From the NCBI GenBank assembly GCA_964469055.1, contig CAYXXN010000109.1:1-9993 (forward strand): 9,993 nucleotides of DNA, in the 5' to 3' direction. The notes under the pieces were generated by a model. It was not told the DNA's origin. It saw only the letters and a list, made by a program, of their open reading frames with translations, and did not search any database. The stretch comes from CAYXXN01 sp964469055 (lineage in GTDB: Bacteria > Acidobacteriota > Thermoanaerobaculia > Multivoradales > JAHEKO01). The position numbers and the translations under genes are program-made. Below, in pieces: positions 1 to 7,249 of the stretch (within the stretch, counting starts at the first letter, position 1; each line of letters opens with the position of its first letter).

Positions 1-487
1 ACAGGTGATCGGCGAGTCGGTCTCGATCGTGGACCTGATGCCCACTCTGCTCGCGGCCTCGGGCCTGCCGGCGCCGGCGGAGGTCCAGGGCCAGAGCGTG
101 CTGCCGCTGATCGCATCGAGCGACGGACCGCCCTTCCGCGAGCGGCCCGTCCTCGTCGAGAAGCACCGCACCTTCGAGCCGGTGGGTGCCCCGCCGCCGA
201 TGGACACCGAGAGCTTCGCCCTCGTCGCCGAAGGCTGGAAGCTCGTCCACAACACCGTGCGGCCGCGCGGCGGGCCGGAGTTCGAGCTCTACGACGCGAA
301 GCAGGATCCCCTCGACGCCCGCGACGTTGCCGGCGCGCACCCGGAGGTGGTGACACGGCTGGCCGGGGAGCTGGCGGCGCTGCGGCAGCGCCTCGAGGCG
401 GCGCGCCTCCCCGCCGACGAAGAGGCCGCCAAGAGCCTGTCGCCCGAGGAGCTGGACCGGCTGCGGAGCCTCGGCTACTTGCAGTAG
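1..487 (+). CDS. Sulfatase family protein, C-terminal part (5' end outside window)
   Basis: This is the C-terminal part of a type I sulfatase (alkaline phosphatase superfamily), a family that hydrolyses sulfate esters, usually in the periplasm or outside the cell. The frame is open through the left edge, so the GTG at position 5 is probably an internal codon. The visible part has the typical late-domain block SIVDLMPTLLAASGLP followed by GQSVLPLI. A later FELYDAKQDPLDARDVA stretch corresponds to the family's usual 'LYDL..DP.E..N/D' segment. The last residues, LSPEELDRLRSLGYLQ, form a tail that I associate with acidobacterial sulfatases. The formylglycine-forming Cys/Ser motif and most metal ligands lie upstream of the window, so activity and substrate cannot be judged. 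The family call is firm; the substrate is unknown. Confidence 0.85.
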   Translation, partial: QVIGESVSIVDLMPTLLAASGLPAPAEVQGQSVLPLIASSDGPPFRERPVLVEKHRTFEPVGAPPPMDTESFALVAEGWKLVHNTVRPRGGPEFELYDAKQDPLDARDVAGAHPEVVTRLAGELAALRQRLEAARLPADEEAAKSLSPEELDRLRSLGYLQ

Positions 488-521
488 GCCGGGCCCGCCG
501 GCGCCGGTCGAGGGAGGCTCA

Positions 522-527
522 TACAAT
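522..527 (+). promoter_or_regulatory. Candidate -10 box upstream of lemA
   Basis: TACAAT matches the TATAAT consensus at five of six positions and is an AT-rich island in very GC-rich DNA. A start site about 7 bases downstream would leave a short leader that still contains the AGGAGG at 541-546. No convincing TTGACA-like -35 is seen at normal spacing, so this is a weak call. Confidence 0.35.
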
Positions 528-540
528 GCCCCCACTCCAC

Positions 541-546
541 AGGAGG
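541..546 (+). promoter_or_regulatory. Shine-Dalgarno site of lemA
   Basis: A perfect AGGAGG lies 5 bases before the ATG at 552 and 8 bases before a second in-frame ATG at 555. It fixes the LemA start to one of these two adjacent codons. Confidence 0.8.
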
Positions 547-551
547 ACTGG

Positions 552-1151
<600 letters not shown>

Positions 1152-1167
1152 GGTGGCCCCGGCGCCC

Positions 1168-1173
1168 GGGAGG
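1168..1173 (+). promoter_or_regulatory. Shine-Dalgarno site deciding the M48 peptidase start
   Basis: GGGAGG lies 9 bases before the ATG at 1183. It supports that codon over the in-frame GTG at 1153, which sits immediately after the lemA stop and has no ribosome binding site. Confidence 0.65.
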
Positions 1174-1182
1174 CCGCCCCAC

Positions 1183-2442
1183 ATGGATTTCTTCGCCCAG
1201 CAGGAGGCGGCTCGCCGGCGGACGGCGCGACTGGTCGTCGTCTTCGTCCTGGCGGTGGCGGCGACCATCGTCGCCGTCTACCTGCCGGCGCGGTTCCTCC
1301 TGCTGGTGGCGGCCGACGAGCGCGGACCCGACAGCGGGTCCATGTGGAGCCCGGCGCTCTTCTTCGCGGTGACGGCGCTCACCCTGTCAGTTGTTCTTCT
1401 AGGGACGCTCTACCGCATCGCCACCCTGCGCCAAGGCGGCAAGGTCGTGGCGCGCCTCCTGGGCGGCCGGCCGGTCGAGCCCAACACGGCGGACCCCGAC
1501 GAGCGGCGGCTCTTGAACGTCGTCGAGGAGATGGCCATCGCCTCCGGGGTGCCCACGCCGTCCGTCTTCCTGCTCGACCAGGAAGGGGGCATCAACGCCT
1601 TCGCCGCCGGTTGGGGCATCGAGGACGCGGTCGTCGGCGTCACCCGGGGCGCGCTCGAGCTCCTGTCGCGCGACGAGCTCCAGGGAGTCATCGCCCACGA
1701 GTTCAGCCACATCCTGTCGGGGGACATGCGGCTCAACATCCACCTCATGGGCTGGCTGCACGGCCTCCTGGTCATCGCCCTGATCGGGCGCGAGCTCGCC
1801 TACTGGGCCGGCCGCGGCGCCGGCGGCGACCGCAAGGGAGGGGCGGTCGCGCTGGCGCTCTTCGGCCTGGCGCTGGCCGCCATCGGCGGGATCGGCTTCC
1901 TCTTCGCCCGGCTCATCAAGAGCGGCGTCTCGCGGCAGCGCGAGTACCTCGCCGACGCCTCGGCGGTGCAGTTCACCCGTCACCCGCCAGGCCTCGCCGG
2001 GGCGCTCAAGAAGATCGGCGGCCTCGCCCAAGGCTCGCGCCTGATGACGCCGCGCGCCGAGCAGGCGAGCCACATGCTCTTCGGCAACGGGCTCGGGCAG
2101 GGCCTCGGGCTGATGGCGACGCACCCGCCACTCCTCGAGCGCATCCGGCGCCTCGACCCGGCCTTCGACGGCGCGTTCCCCCTCGTCGAGCTCCCCGCTG
2201 TGCCGGCCGTCACGCCGCCCGCGCCCCGCGCGGTGCCCGCGACGGGGGCCGCCACGCTCGCCGAGTTCGATCCGCAAGCGGTCGCCGATCGCGCCGGCCG
2301 CGCCGTTCGCGAGCACNNNNNNNNNNNNNNNNNNNNNNNNNNNNNNNNNNNNNNNNNNNNNNNNNNNNNNNNNNNNNNNNNNNNNNNNNNNNNNNNNNNN
2401 NNNNNNNNNNNNNNNNTGCCGCCGTTCGTCGAGGCGAGCTGA
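1183..2442 (+). CDS. M48 family membrane metallopeptidase, interrupted by assembly gap
   Basis: A zinc-dependent membrane endopeptidase of the M48 (HtpX/Ste24-like) family, expected to act on misfolded or membrane proteins. The start ATG gives MDFFAQQEAARRRT, a typical N-terminus for the LemA-linked branch. Membrane segments are likely at about residues 17-43, 57-79, 188-208 and 220-245. The zinc motif HEFSH is at residues 172-176, and the third ligand is Glu254 in REYLADASA, so the catalytic centre looks complete. The reading frame runs into 100 N (2317-2416) after residue 378. Beyond the gap, TGCCGCCGTTC can be read as the end of an (M)PPFVEAS tail before the TGA at 2440-2442, which resembles the C-terminus I recall for this subfamily. 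From memory, full-length members have about 620-650 residues, so the gap probably hides more than 100 bases. The N-terminal part is certain; the exact C-terminus is not. Confidence 0.88.
   Translation: MDFFAQQEAARRRTARLVVVFVLAVAATIVAVYLPARFLLLVAADERGPDSGSMWSPALFFAVTALTLSVVLLGTLYRIATLRQGGKVVARLLGGRPVEPNTADPDERRLLNVVEEMAIASGVPTPSVFLLDQEGGINAFAAGWGIEDAVVGVTRGALELLSRDELQGVIAHEFSHILSGDMRLNIHLMGWLHGLLVIALIGRELAYWAGRGAGGDRKGGAVALALFGLALAAIGGIGFLFARLIKSGVSRQREYLADASAVQFTRHPPGLAGALKKIGGLAQGSRLMTPRAEQASHMLFGNGLGQGLGLMATHPPLLERIRRLDPAFDGAFPLVELPAVPAVTPPAPRAVPATGAATLAEFDPQAVADRAGRAVREHXXXXXXXXXXXXXXXXXXXXXXXXXXXXXXXXXXPPFVEAS
2317..2416. other. Assembly gap (100 N)
   Basis: A run of exactly 100 undetermined bases, the usual placeholder for a scaffold join of unknown length. 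It falls inside the M48 peptidase gene. The true distance across it cannot be read from the window. Confidence 0.99.
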
Positions 2443-2463
2443 GCGGGCACATTTCTTGCGCGA

Positions 2464-2469
2464 TAGACT
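2464..2469 (+). promoter_or_regulatory. Candidate -10 box upstream of the DpaA-like gene
   Basis: TAGACT lies between the M48 stop and the GTG start at 2483. The same hexamer occurs at 3241-3246 before the next gene. If it is used, the transcript would start near 2476, at or inside the ribosome binding site. No clear -35 is visible, so this is weak evidence. Confidence 0.3.
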
Positions 2470-2472
2470 GGC

Positions 2473-2477
2473 GGAGG
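2473..2477 (+). promoter_or_regulatory. Shine-Dalgarno site deciding the DpaA-like start
   Basis: GGAGG lies 5 bases before the GTG at 2483. That start gives a clean lipoprotein signal peptide. The longer in-frame reading from TTG at 2456 has no such site and would place charged residues ahead of the signal. Confidence 0.6.
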
Positions 2478-2482
2478 CCGTC

Positions 2483-3211
2483 GTGCGAACGCCGCCAAAA
2501 GCCTCGAGCCGTGCCGCAGCCGCCTTGGTGGCCCTGCTCTTCGCCGCCTGCGCCACGCAGAGACCCAAGCCACCCGTCGTCAAGCCGCCGACCCCGTCGC
2601 GGCCACCGAGCGCCGCCGACGTCCCCGATGTCCGCGAACCGCTCCAAGAGGCCGTCGATGCGCGCCTCGCACCGGTCTTCGCCCGTGCCCGCGTGCCTTA
2701 TCCACCGCAGCGGGTCTGGCTCCTCGCCTTCAAGCAGGAGCGCAAGCTCGAGTTGTGGGCGGCGGGCAGCGCTCCCGTCTTCATCCGCTCGTACCGCATC
2801 CTGGCGGCGAGCGGAACGCTGGGGCCGAAGCTGCGCGAAGGTGACCTGCAAGTGCCGGAAGGCATCTATCGCGTGGTGTTGTTGAACCCGGCCAGCGCCT
2901 ACCACCTCTCCCTGCGCCTCGACTACCCCAACGACTTCGACCGCGCGATGGCGCAGGCCGAGGGCCGCGACAACCTGGGGGGCGACATCTTTCTCCACGG
3001 CAGCAACGTCTCGGAGGGCTGCCTGGCGATGGGCGACCTCGCCATCGAGGAGCTCTTCGTGCTCGCCGAGCGCGTCGGGTTGGGCAACGTCGAAGTCGTC
3101 ATCGCCCCCAACGATCTGCGCCGCGGCGATCCGCCGCGGCGCGAGAGCCAACCCGTCTGGATCGCGGGTCTCTACGCCACGATCCGCTCCGAGCTCGCGC
3201 GCTTCCGCTGA
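2483..3211 (+). CDS. YkuD-fold L,D-transpeptidase family lipoprotein, DpaA/YafK-like
   Basis: A 242-residue protein with a probable lipoprotein signal peptide: Arg and Lys near the N-terminus, a hydrophobic run at residues 11-22, and FAAC with Cys23 as the lipid-attached residue. A Pro-rich linker follows. The YkuD-type domain covers roughly residues 70-215 and holds the catalytic motif HGSNVSEGCLAMGD, with His172 and Cys180. The GCxAMxD..IEE arrangement is characteristic of the YafK/DpaA branch rather than of crosslinking transpeptidases, whose motif normally ends in GC-[VI]-R. E. coli DpaA removes Braun lipoprotein from peptidoglycan, so by inference this protein cleaves or forms a peptidoglycan-protein link in the periplasm. 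It stands between the M48 peptidase and the GNAT gene, with about 40 bases on either side. Family assignment is confident; the exact reaction is inferred. Confidence 0.85.
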   Translation: MRTPPKASSRAAAALVALLFAACATQRPKPPVVKPPTPSRPPSAADVPDVREPLQEAVDARLAPVFARARVPYPPQRVWLLAFKQERKLELWAAGSAPVFIRSYRILAASGTLGPKLREGDLQVPEGIYRVVLLNPASAYHLSLRLDYPNDFDRAMAQAEGRDNLGGDIFLHGSNVSEGCLAMGDLAIEELFVLAERVGLGNVEVVIAPNDLRRGDPPRRESQPVWIAGLYATIRSELARFR

Positions 3212-3240
3212 GGCCGGCAGGAGCGGCGGCGGGCCGCGGG

Positions 3241-3246
3241 TAGACT
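3241..3246 (+). promoter_or_regulatory. Candidate -10 box just before the GNAT start
   Basis: TAGACT ends 7 bases before the TTG at 3254, so transcription from it would begin at or next to the start codon and give a leaderless message. This fits the lack of a ribosome binding site before that codon. No clear -35 is visible. Confidence 0.35.
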
Positions 3247-3253
3247 CGACGAC

Positions 3254-3892
3254 TTGGAGAGTCCGCCCACTCCCCCGATCGTCCGCATGACGGACGCCGA
3301 CGTCGAGCGCGTGGCGCCCATGCTGGCACGGGCGTTCGCGGACGATCCGCTGTTCGTGTGGATCGAGCCGGACGGCGAGCGCCGCGCGGCCTTCCTCACT
3401 GGCTTCATGCGAGCGCTCGCCTGGCGGAGCCATCTCTTCGCCGAGGCCTTGACGACCGCCGGGGAGATCTTCGGCGCCTCGCTGTGGAAGGGCCCGGAGC
3501 TCGGGCGTCTGAGCCCGGAGCAACTGGCGCGCTCGGGGCTCGACCGGGTGCACGAGCTGCTGGGCGAGGCGGCCGCCGAGCGGTTCGAGCGCGGCATGGG
3601 TCACGTCGAGGCGCTGCTCGAGCGCGATCTCCGCGAGCCGCACTGGTACCTGGGTGTGCTCGCCGTCGAGCCGGCGCACCAGGGCCGCGGCCTGGGCGGC
3701 CGACTGATGCGGCCGATCCTCGAGCGCGCCGCGGCGGAGGGGGTGGCGGTCACACTCGAGACGACGCGCGCAGGGAACGTCGCCTTCTATCAGCGCTACG
3801 GCTTCGAGGTGCTGCACCACGGCGACCTCCCCGGCGGCGGCCCACCCTTCTGGACGATGCGACGGGCGCCGGTTCACTCCCCGGGGCCCTGA
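3254..3892 (+). CDS. GNAT family N-acetyltransferase
   Basis: A 212-residue acetyltransferase of the GCN5-related family, which moves an acetyl group from acetyl-CoA to an amine. The acetyl-CoA binding motif A is clear: the strand LGVLAVEP from residue 133 leads into QGRGLG (Gln143-Gly148), the pyrophosphate-binding turn. Motif B follows as NVAFYQRYGFEVL near residues 174-187. The substrate cannot be told from sequence. The start is uncertain. The TTG at 3254 keeps PIVRMTDADV, which looks like the first beta strand of the fold, whereas the ATG at 3287 would cut through it. Neither has a good ribosome binding site, and TTG sits 7 bases after a TAGACT hexamer, so leaderless translation is possible. 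The EamA gene begins 4 bases after the stop, suggesting one transcript. Confidence 0.88.
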   Translation: MESPPTPPIVRMTDADVERVAPMLARAFADDPLFVWIEPDGERRAAFLTGFMRALAWRSHLFAEALTTAGEIFGASLWKGPELGRLSPEQLARSGLDRVHELLGEAAAERFERGMGHVEALLERDLREPHWYLGVLAVEPAHQGRGLGGRLMRPILERAAAEGVAVTLETTRAGNVAFYQRYGFEVLHHGDLPGGGPPFWTMRRAPVHSPGP

Positions 3893-3896
3893 GGGC

Positions 3897-4805
3897 ATGT
3901 CCTCAGCCCTGGTGCCCCGCCTGCAGCTCCTCGCCACGGCCGTGCTGTTCTCGACCGGCGGCGCTGGGATCAAGGGCTCGAGCTTCGACGCCTGGCAGGT
4001 GACCTTCTTGCGCTCGGCGATCGCCGCCGCGGCCCTCTTCGTCTGCCTTCCGGCCGCACGGCGGCGCTGGAATGCGTCCGTGGCGGCGACCGGCGCCGCC
4101 ATGGCCGTGACCATGATCCTCTTCGTCACCGCCAACAAGCTGACGACTGCGGCGCACGCCATCTTCCTGCAGGCCACAGCGCCGCTCTATCTGCTGCTGC
4201 TCGGCCCCTGGCTCTTGCGCGAGCCGATCCGGCGGCGCGACCTGGCCGTCGTGGGCCTCATGGTGACCGGCCTGGCACTCGTCTTCGCCGGCACGCAAGC
4301 GCCGCTCGAAAGCGCCCCCGCGCCGGCGCGCGGCAATCTCCTGGCCGCGGCCGCCAGCCTGACCTGGGCCTTCACCCTCGTCGGCATGCGCTCCATGAGC
4401 CGGCGCGAGGGATCGACGAGCGGCACTGCGGCGACGACGGCGGTGGCGGGCAACGTGATCGCCGCCCTGGCCTGTGCCCCGGCGGCCCTACCGCTCCCCG
4501 CCGCCGGGGCGGCGGATTGGGCCTTGATCACCTACCTGGGTCTCTTCCAGATTGGGCTCGCCTACGTTTTCTTCCTGTCGGCGATCCGCCGGGTGAGCGC
4601 GTTCGAGGCCGCGATGCTCCTCCTCCTCGAGCCGGCCCTCAACCCGCTCTGGGCCTGGCTGGTGCACGGCGAGCAACCCGCGGCACCCGCTCTGGCCGGC
4701 GGAGCGCTCATCTTCCTCGCCACCGGCCTCAAGGCCTGGCTCGACCTGCGGCGCGGCCCGGCGGGCGCCGCCGCCGCGCCGCCGGCCGAGCCTCGTCTAA
4801 GATGA
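3897..4805 (+). CDS. EamA/DMT family transporter
   Basis: A 302-residue inner-membrane permease of the drug/metabolite transporter superfamily, with about ten predicted helices arranged as two EamA repeats. The first repeat spans about residues 8-137; it contains WQVTFLRSAIAAAALF and the conserved late block with LQATAPLYLLLLGPWLLRE. The second spans about residues 148-290, with a corresponding LLLLEPALNPLWAWLVHGE near residue 245. That Glu-Pro motif in helix 9 is typical of the family. Members export or import amino acids, nucleosides and other small metabolites, and the substrate is not predictable here. The start ATG lies 4 bases after the GNAT stop with GAGGG too close to be ideal; a GTG at 3912 is an alternative. 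The 3' end overlaps the kinase start in an ATGA, which suggests coupled translation. Confidence 0.92.
   Translation: MSSALVPRLQLLATAVLFSTGGAGIKGSSFDAWQVTFLRSAIAAAALFVCLPAARRRWNASVAATGAAMAVTMILFVTANKLTTAAHAIFLQATAPLYLLLLGPWLLREPIRRRDLAVVGLMVTGLALVFAGTQAPLESAPAPARGNLLAAAASLTWAFTLVGMRSMSRREGSTSGTAATTAVAGNVIAALACAPAALPLPAAGAADWALITYLGLFQIGLAYVFFLSAIRRVSAFEAAMLLLLEPALNPLWAWLVHGEQPAAPALAGGALIFLATGLKAWLDLRRGPAGAAAAPPAEPRLR
4798..4803 (+). promoter_or_regulatory. Candidate -10 box at the kinase start
   Basis: TAAGAT spans the 3' end of the EamA gene. If it is used, the transcript would begin near 4810, downstream of the ATG at 4802. Translation would then need the GTG at 4847, which is preceded by GGAGGGG at 4827-4833. 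This competes with the ATGA-coupled start; there is no clear -35. Confidence 0.25.
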
Positions 4806-7216
4806 CCGCTCGGGCAGTCGAGAAACGGAGGGGACGGGCTCCGTTCGTGGTCGGGACATCCCTGGGCCAATACCGGGTGACCCGCCTGTTGGGCGCAGGC
4901 GGGATGGGTGAGGTCTACCTCGCCCAGGACAGCGAGCTCGAGCGCACCGTCGCCTTGAAGGTGCTGCACGGCGCCGCGGCGACCGAGGGCGCTCGCCAGC
5001 GCCTGCTCGGCGAGGCGCGCGCGGCCTCGGTCTTGAACCACCCCAACATCTGCACGATCTACGGGATCGGCGAGGCGGAGGGCCAGGCCTTCATCGTCAT
5101 GGAGCACGTCCAGGGACGGCCGCTCACCGAGCTCCTGCGCTCGGGGCCCTTGCCGCTCGAGTCGATCCTCCACTACGGCATCCAGGTCGCCGACGCGCTC
5201 GCCCACGCCCACAAGCACGGCGTCATCCACCGGGACTTGAAGAGCGCCAACCTGATGATCAACGACGAAGGGCGCGTCAAGGTCCTCGACTTCGGCTTGG
5301 CGCAGCGTGCGAGCCAGCTCGAGCTCAGCCGCACGATGGGCTCGATGCAGACCCTGGAGAGCGGCAGCAAGTTCGCCGGGACCATCTGGTACATGGCCCC
5401 GGAGGTGCTCCAAGGGGAGGGCGCCGACGAGCAGACCGACGTCTGGGCCCTGGGCGTCCTGCTCTACGAGATGGCGACCGGCGAGCTGCCCTTCCAAGGC
5501 GGCACCGCCTTCGAGGTCAGCTCGCAGATCCTGCGCGAGCCGCCGCGGCCGCTCCCGCCGGGCCTGCCGCCGGCGCTGCGCGCGATCGTCCTCCATTGCC
5601 TAGCCAAGGATCGTTCCCAGCGCTACCAGGCGGCGAGCGAGGTGCGCGCCGCGCTCGAGGCCGGGGGCTCGCAGGCGAGCCTCTCGTTGCCCCTGCCGCT
5701 ACCGGCGCGGCCGCGAGGGCGACGCTGGCGGGCGCTCACCGTTCCCATCGCGCTCGCTCTCGCCGCGCTCGCCGTGGGCGCGCTCGTGGTCCCCGCCGTG
5801 CGGCGGGCGCTGCGCCTCGGCAGCGGGCTCCAGGAGATTCGCCGCCTCGCCGTCCTGCCCCTCGAGAACCGCGGGCAGCAGGCGGAGCCGGAGTACCTCG
5901 TCGAGGGGATGACCGACGCGCTGATCGCCGAGCTCGCCAACATCGAGGGCCTGCGGGTGATCGCCCGGGACTCGGTCATGCAACTGCGCGACGGCCAGAT
6001 GTCGCGGCAAGAGATCGCCGAGCGGCTGGACGTGGACGCGGTGGTGGCGGGATCCTTGCTGCGCGAGGGCGACCGCATCCGCATCACCGCCGAGCTGATC
6101 GAGCGGCGGACGGGCAGTTACCTGTGGGCCGACAGCTTCGACGGCGGAAGCGGCGAGATCCTGCGGCTGCAGGGAGAGGTGGCCGAGGCCATCGCCCGCC
6201 AGATCCGGGGGAGCCTGACGCGGGAGGAGAGCGCCAGCTTGCTGCGCGGCGGCACCGCCTCGCCGCGCGCCTACGAGGCCTATCTCCGGGGTCGCTACCA
6301 CTGGAACCGGCGCACCGCCGAGGACTTCCACCGGGCGATCGAATACTTCGAGGAGGCGCTCGCGCACGATCCCGCCTACGCGCTGGCCCATGCCGGGATC
6401 GCGGACGCCCACGTTCTCCTCGGCATCTACGGCTACGCCGAGCCGGCGAGCGCCTTACCGGCGGCGCGCGCCGCGGCCGAGCGGGCCCTCGAGCTCGACG
6501 GCACGCTGGCCGAGGCCCACACCACGCTCGCCGCCGTCGAGGAGAGCTTCGACTGGGACTGGGCGGGAGCGGAAGCGGAATACCGGCGTGCGCTCGAGCT
6601 CAACCCCAGCTACGCCACGGCCGCGCACTGGTATGGCATGTTCATGATGATGATGGGGCGCTTCGCCGAGAGCGTGCGCCAGCTCGAGGGGGCCGCGGCG
6701 CTCGATCCGCTGTCGCCGGCCATCCAGACCTCGCGGGCGATGGCCCTCGTGCACGCGCGCCGTCCGGACGCCGCCATCGAGCAGGCCGAGAGCGTCCTCG
6801 AGCTCGATCCGGACTTCGCGTGGGCACACAACGTGCTCGCGCAAGCCCACCTCCAGAAGGGGAGCTTCGACGGCGCCGTCGAGCACGCTCGCCGCGCGAG
6901 CGAGCTCGCGGGCTTCTCGCCCGAGTACCAGGCCGACCTCGCGGCGGCCTACGCGGCGGCGGGGCGCCGGAGCGAAGCGGAGGCGGCGCTGGCCGATGCC
7001 GAGCGGCCGGCCGGCGGGCTGCCGATCCCCTGGTTCGAGGTCGCGCTGGCTTACATCCAGCTGGGCGATTTCGATCGCGCCTTGGCCTGCCTGGAGCAGG
7101 CCTACGTCACCCGCTCCGCCTGGATGCCGTACCTCAAGGTCGAGACGCGCCTCGATCCCCTGCGCGACGATCCGCGCTTCGAGGCGCTGCTCGAGCGCAT
7201 GGCCTTCCCGGACTAG
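4802..7216 (+). CDS. Membrane Ser/Thr protein kinase with TolB-like and TPR domains
   Basis: An 804-residue Hanks-type kinase. The kinase domain (about residues 24-285) is complete: glycine loop GAGGMGEV (31-38), ATP lysine K53, catalytic loop HRDLKSAN (143-150, Asp145), DFG at 163-165, a Ser/Thr-rich activation loop, and APE at 199-201. A basic juxtamembrane stretch leads to one transmembrane helix at about residues 311-333. Outside the membrane are a TolB/FlgO-like N-terminal-type domain (about 346-470, beginning IRRLAVLPLEN) and then several TPR repeats to the C-terminus, with typical EYRRALELNPSYATAA and AESVLELDPDFAWAH units. This layout is common in Acidobacteriota. It suggests a receptor kinase whose outer repeats sense a ligand or partner. 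The start ATG overlaps the EamA stop; a GTG at 4847 is an alternative and keeps the whole kinase domain. Targets are unknown. Confidence 0.94.
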   Translation: MTARAVEKRRGRAPFVVGTSLGQYRVTRLLGAGGMGEVYLAQDSELERTVALKVLHGAAATEGARQRLLGEARAASVLNHPNICTIYGIGEAEGQAFIVMEHVQGRPLTELLRSGPLPLESILHYGIQVADALAHAHKHGVIHRDLKSANLMINDEGRVKVLDFGLAQRASQLELSRTMGSMQTLESGSKFAGTIWYMAPEVLQGEGADEQTDVWALGVLLYEMATGELPFQGGTAFEVSSQILREPPRPLPPGLPPALRAIVLHCLAKDRSQRYQAASEVRAALEAGGSQASLSLPLPLPARPRGRRWRALTVPIALALAALAVGALVVPAVRRALRLGSGLQEIRRLAVLPLENRGQQAEPEYLVEGMTDALIAELANIEGLRVIARDSVMQLRDGQMSRQEIAERLDVDAVVAGSLLREGDRIRITAELIERRTGSYLWADSFDGGSGEILRLQGEVAEAIARQIRGSLTREESASLLRGGTASPRAYEAYLRGRYHWNRRTAEDFHRAIEYFEEALAHDPAYALAHAGIADAHVLLGIYGYAEPASALPAARAAAERALELDGTLAEAHTTLAAVEESFDWDWAGAEAEYRRALELNPSYATAAHWYGMFMMMMGRFAESVRQLEGAAALDPLSPAIQTSRAMALVHARRPDAAIEQAESVLELDPDFAWAHNVLAQAHLQKGSFDGAVEHARRASELAGFSPEYQADLAAAYAAAGRRSEAEAALADAERPAGGLPIPWFEVALAYIQLGDFDRALACLEQAYVTRSAWMPYLKVETRLDPLRDDPRFEALLERMAFPD

Positions 7217-7249
7217 CTCCGAGAGCCGGAGGCCGTGGCGGGAGCCAGT

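Noticed and set aside
498..507. Perfect 10-base palindrome CCGGCGCCGG after the sulfatase stop, considered as a terminator or operator
   Set aside because: Too short, no T-tract, and such palindromes are expected by chance at this GC content.
3223..3237. Small GC stem-loop (GCGGC / GCCGC) after the DpaA-like gene, considered as a terminator
   Set aside because: Only a 5-base stem and no following T run.
2210..4177. A minus-strand open frame of about 655 codons opposite the M48, DpaA-like and GNAT genes
   Set aside because: Low-complexity Arg/Ala/Glu composition, runs through the N gap, and lies opposite three genes with clear motifs.
4517..4801. An N-terminal extension of 95 residues on the kinase
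   Set aside because: It lies entirely inside the EamA gene in another frame and has low-complexity composition.
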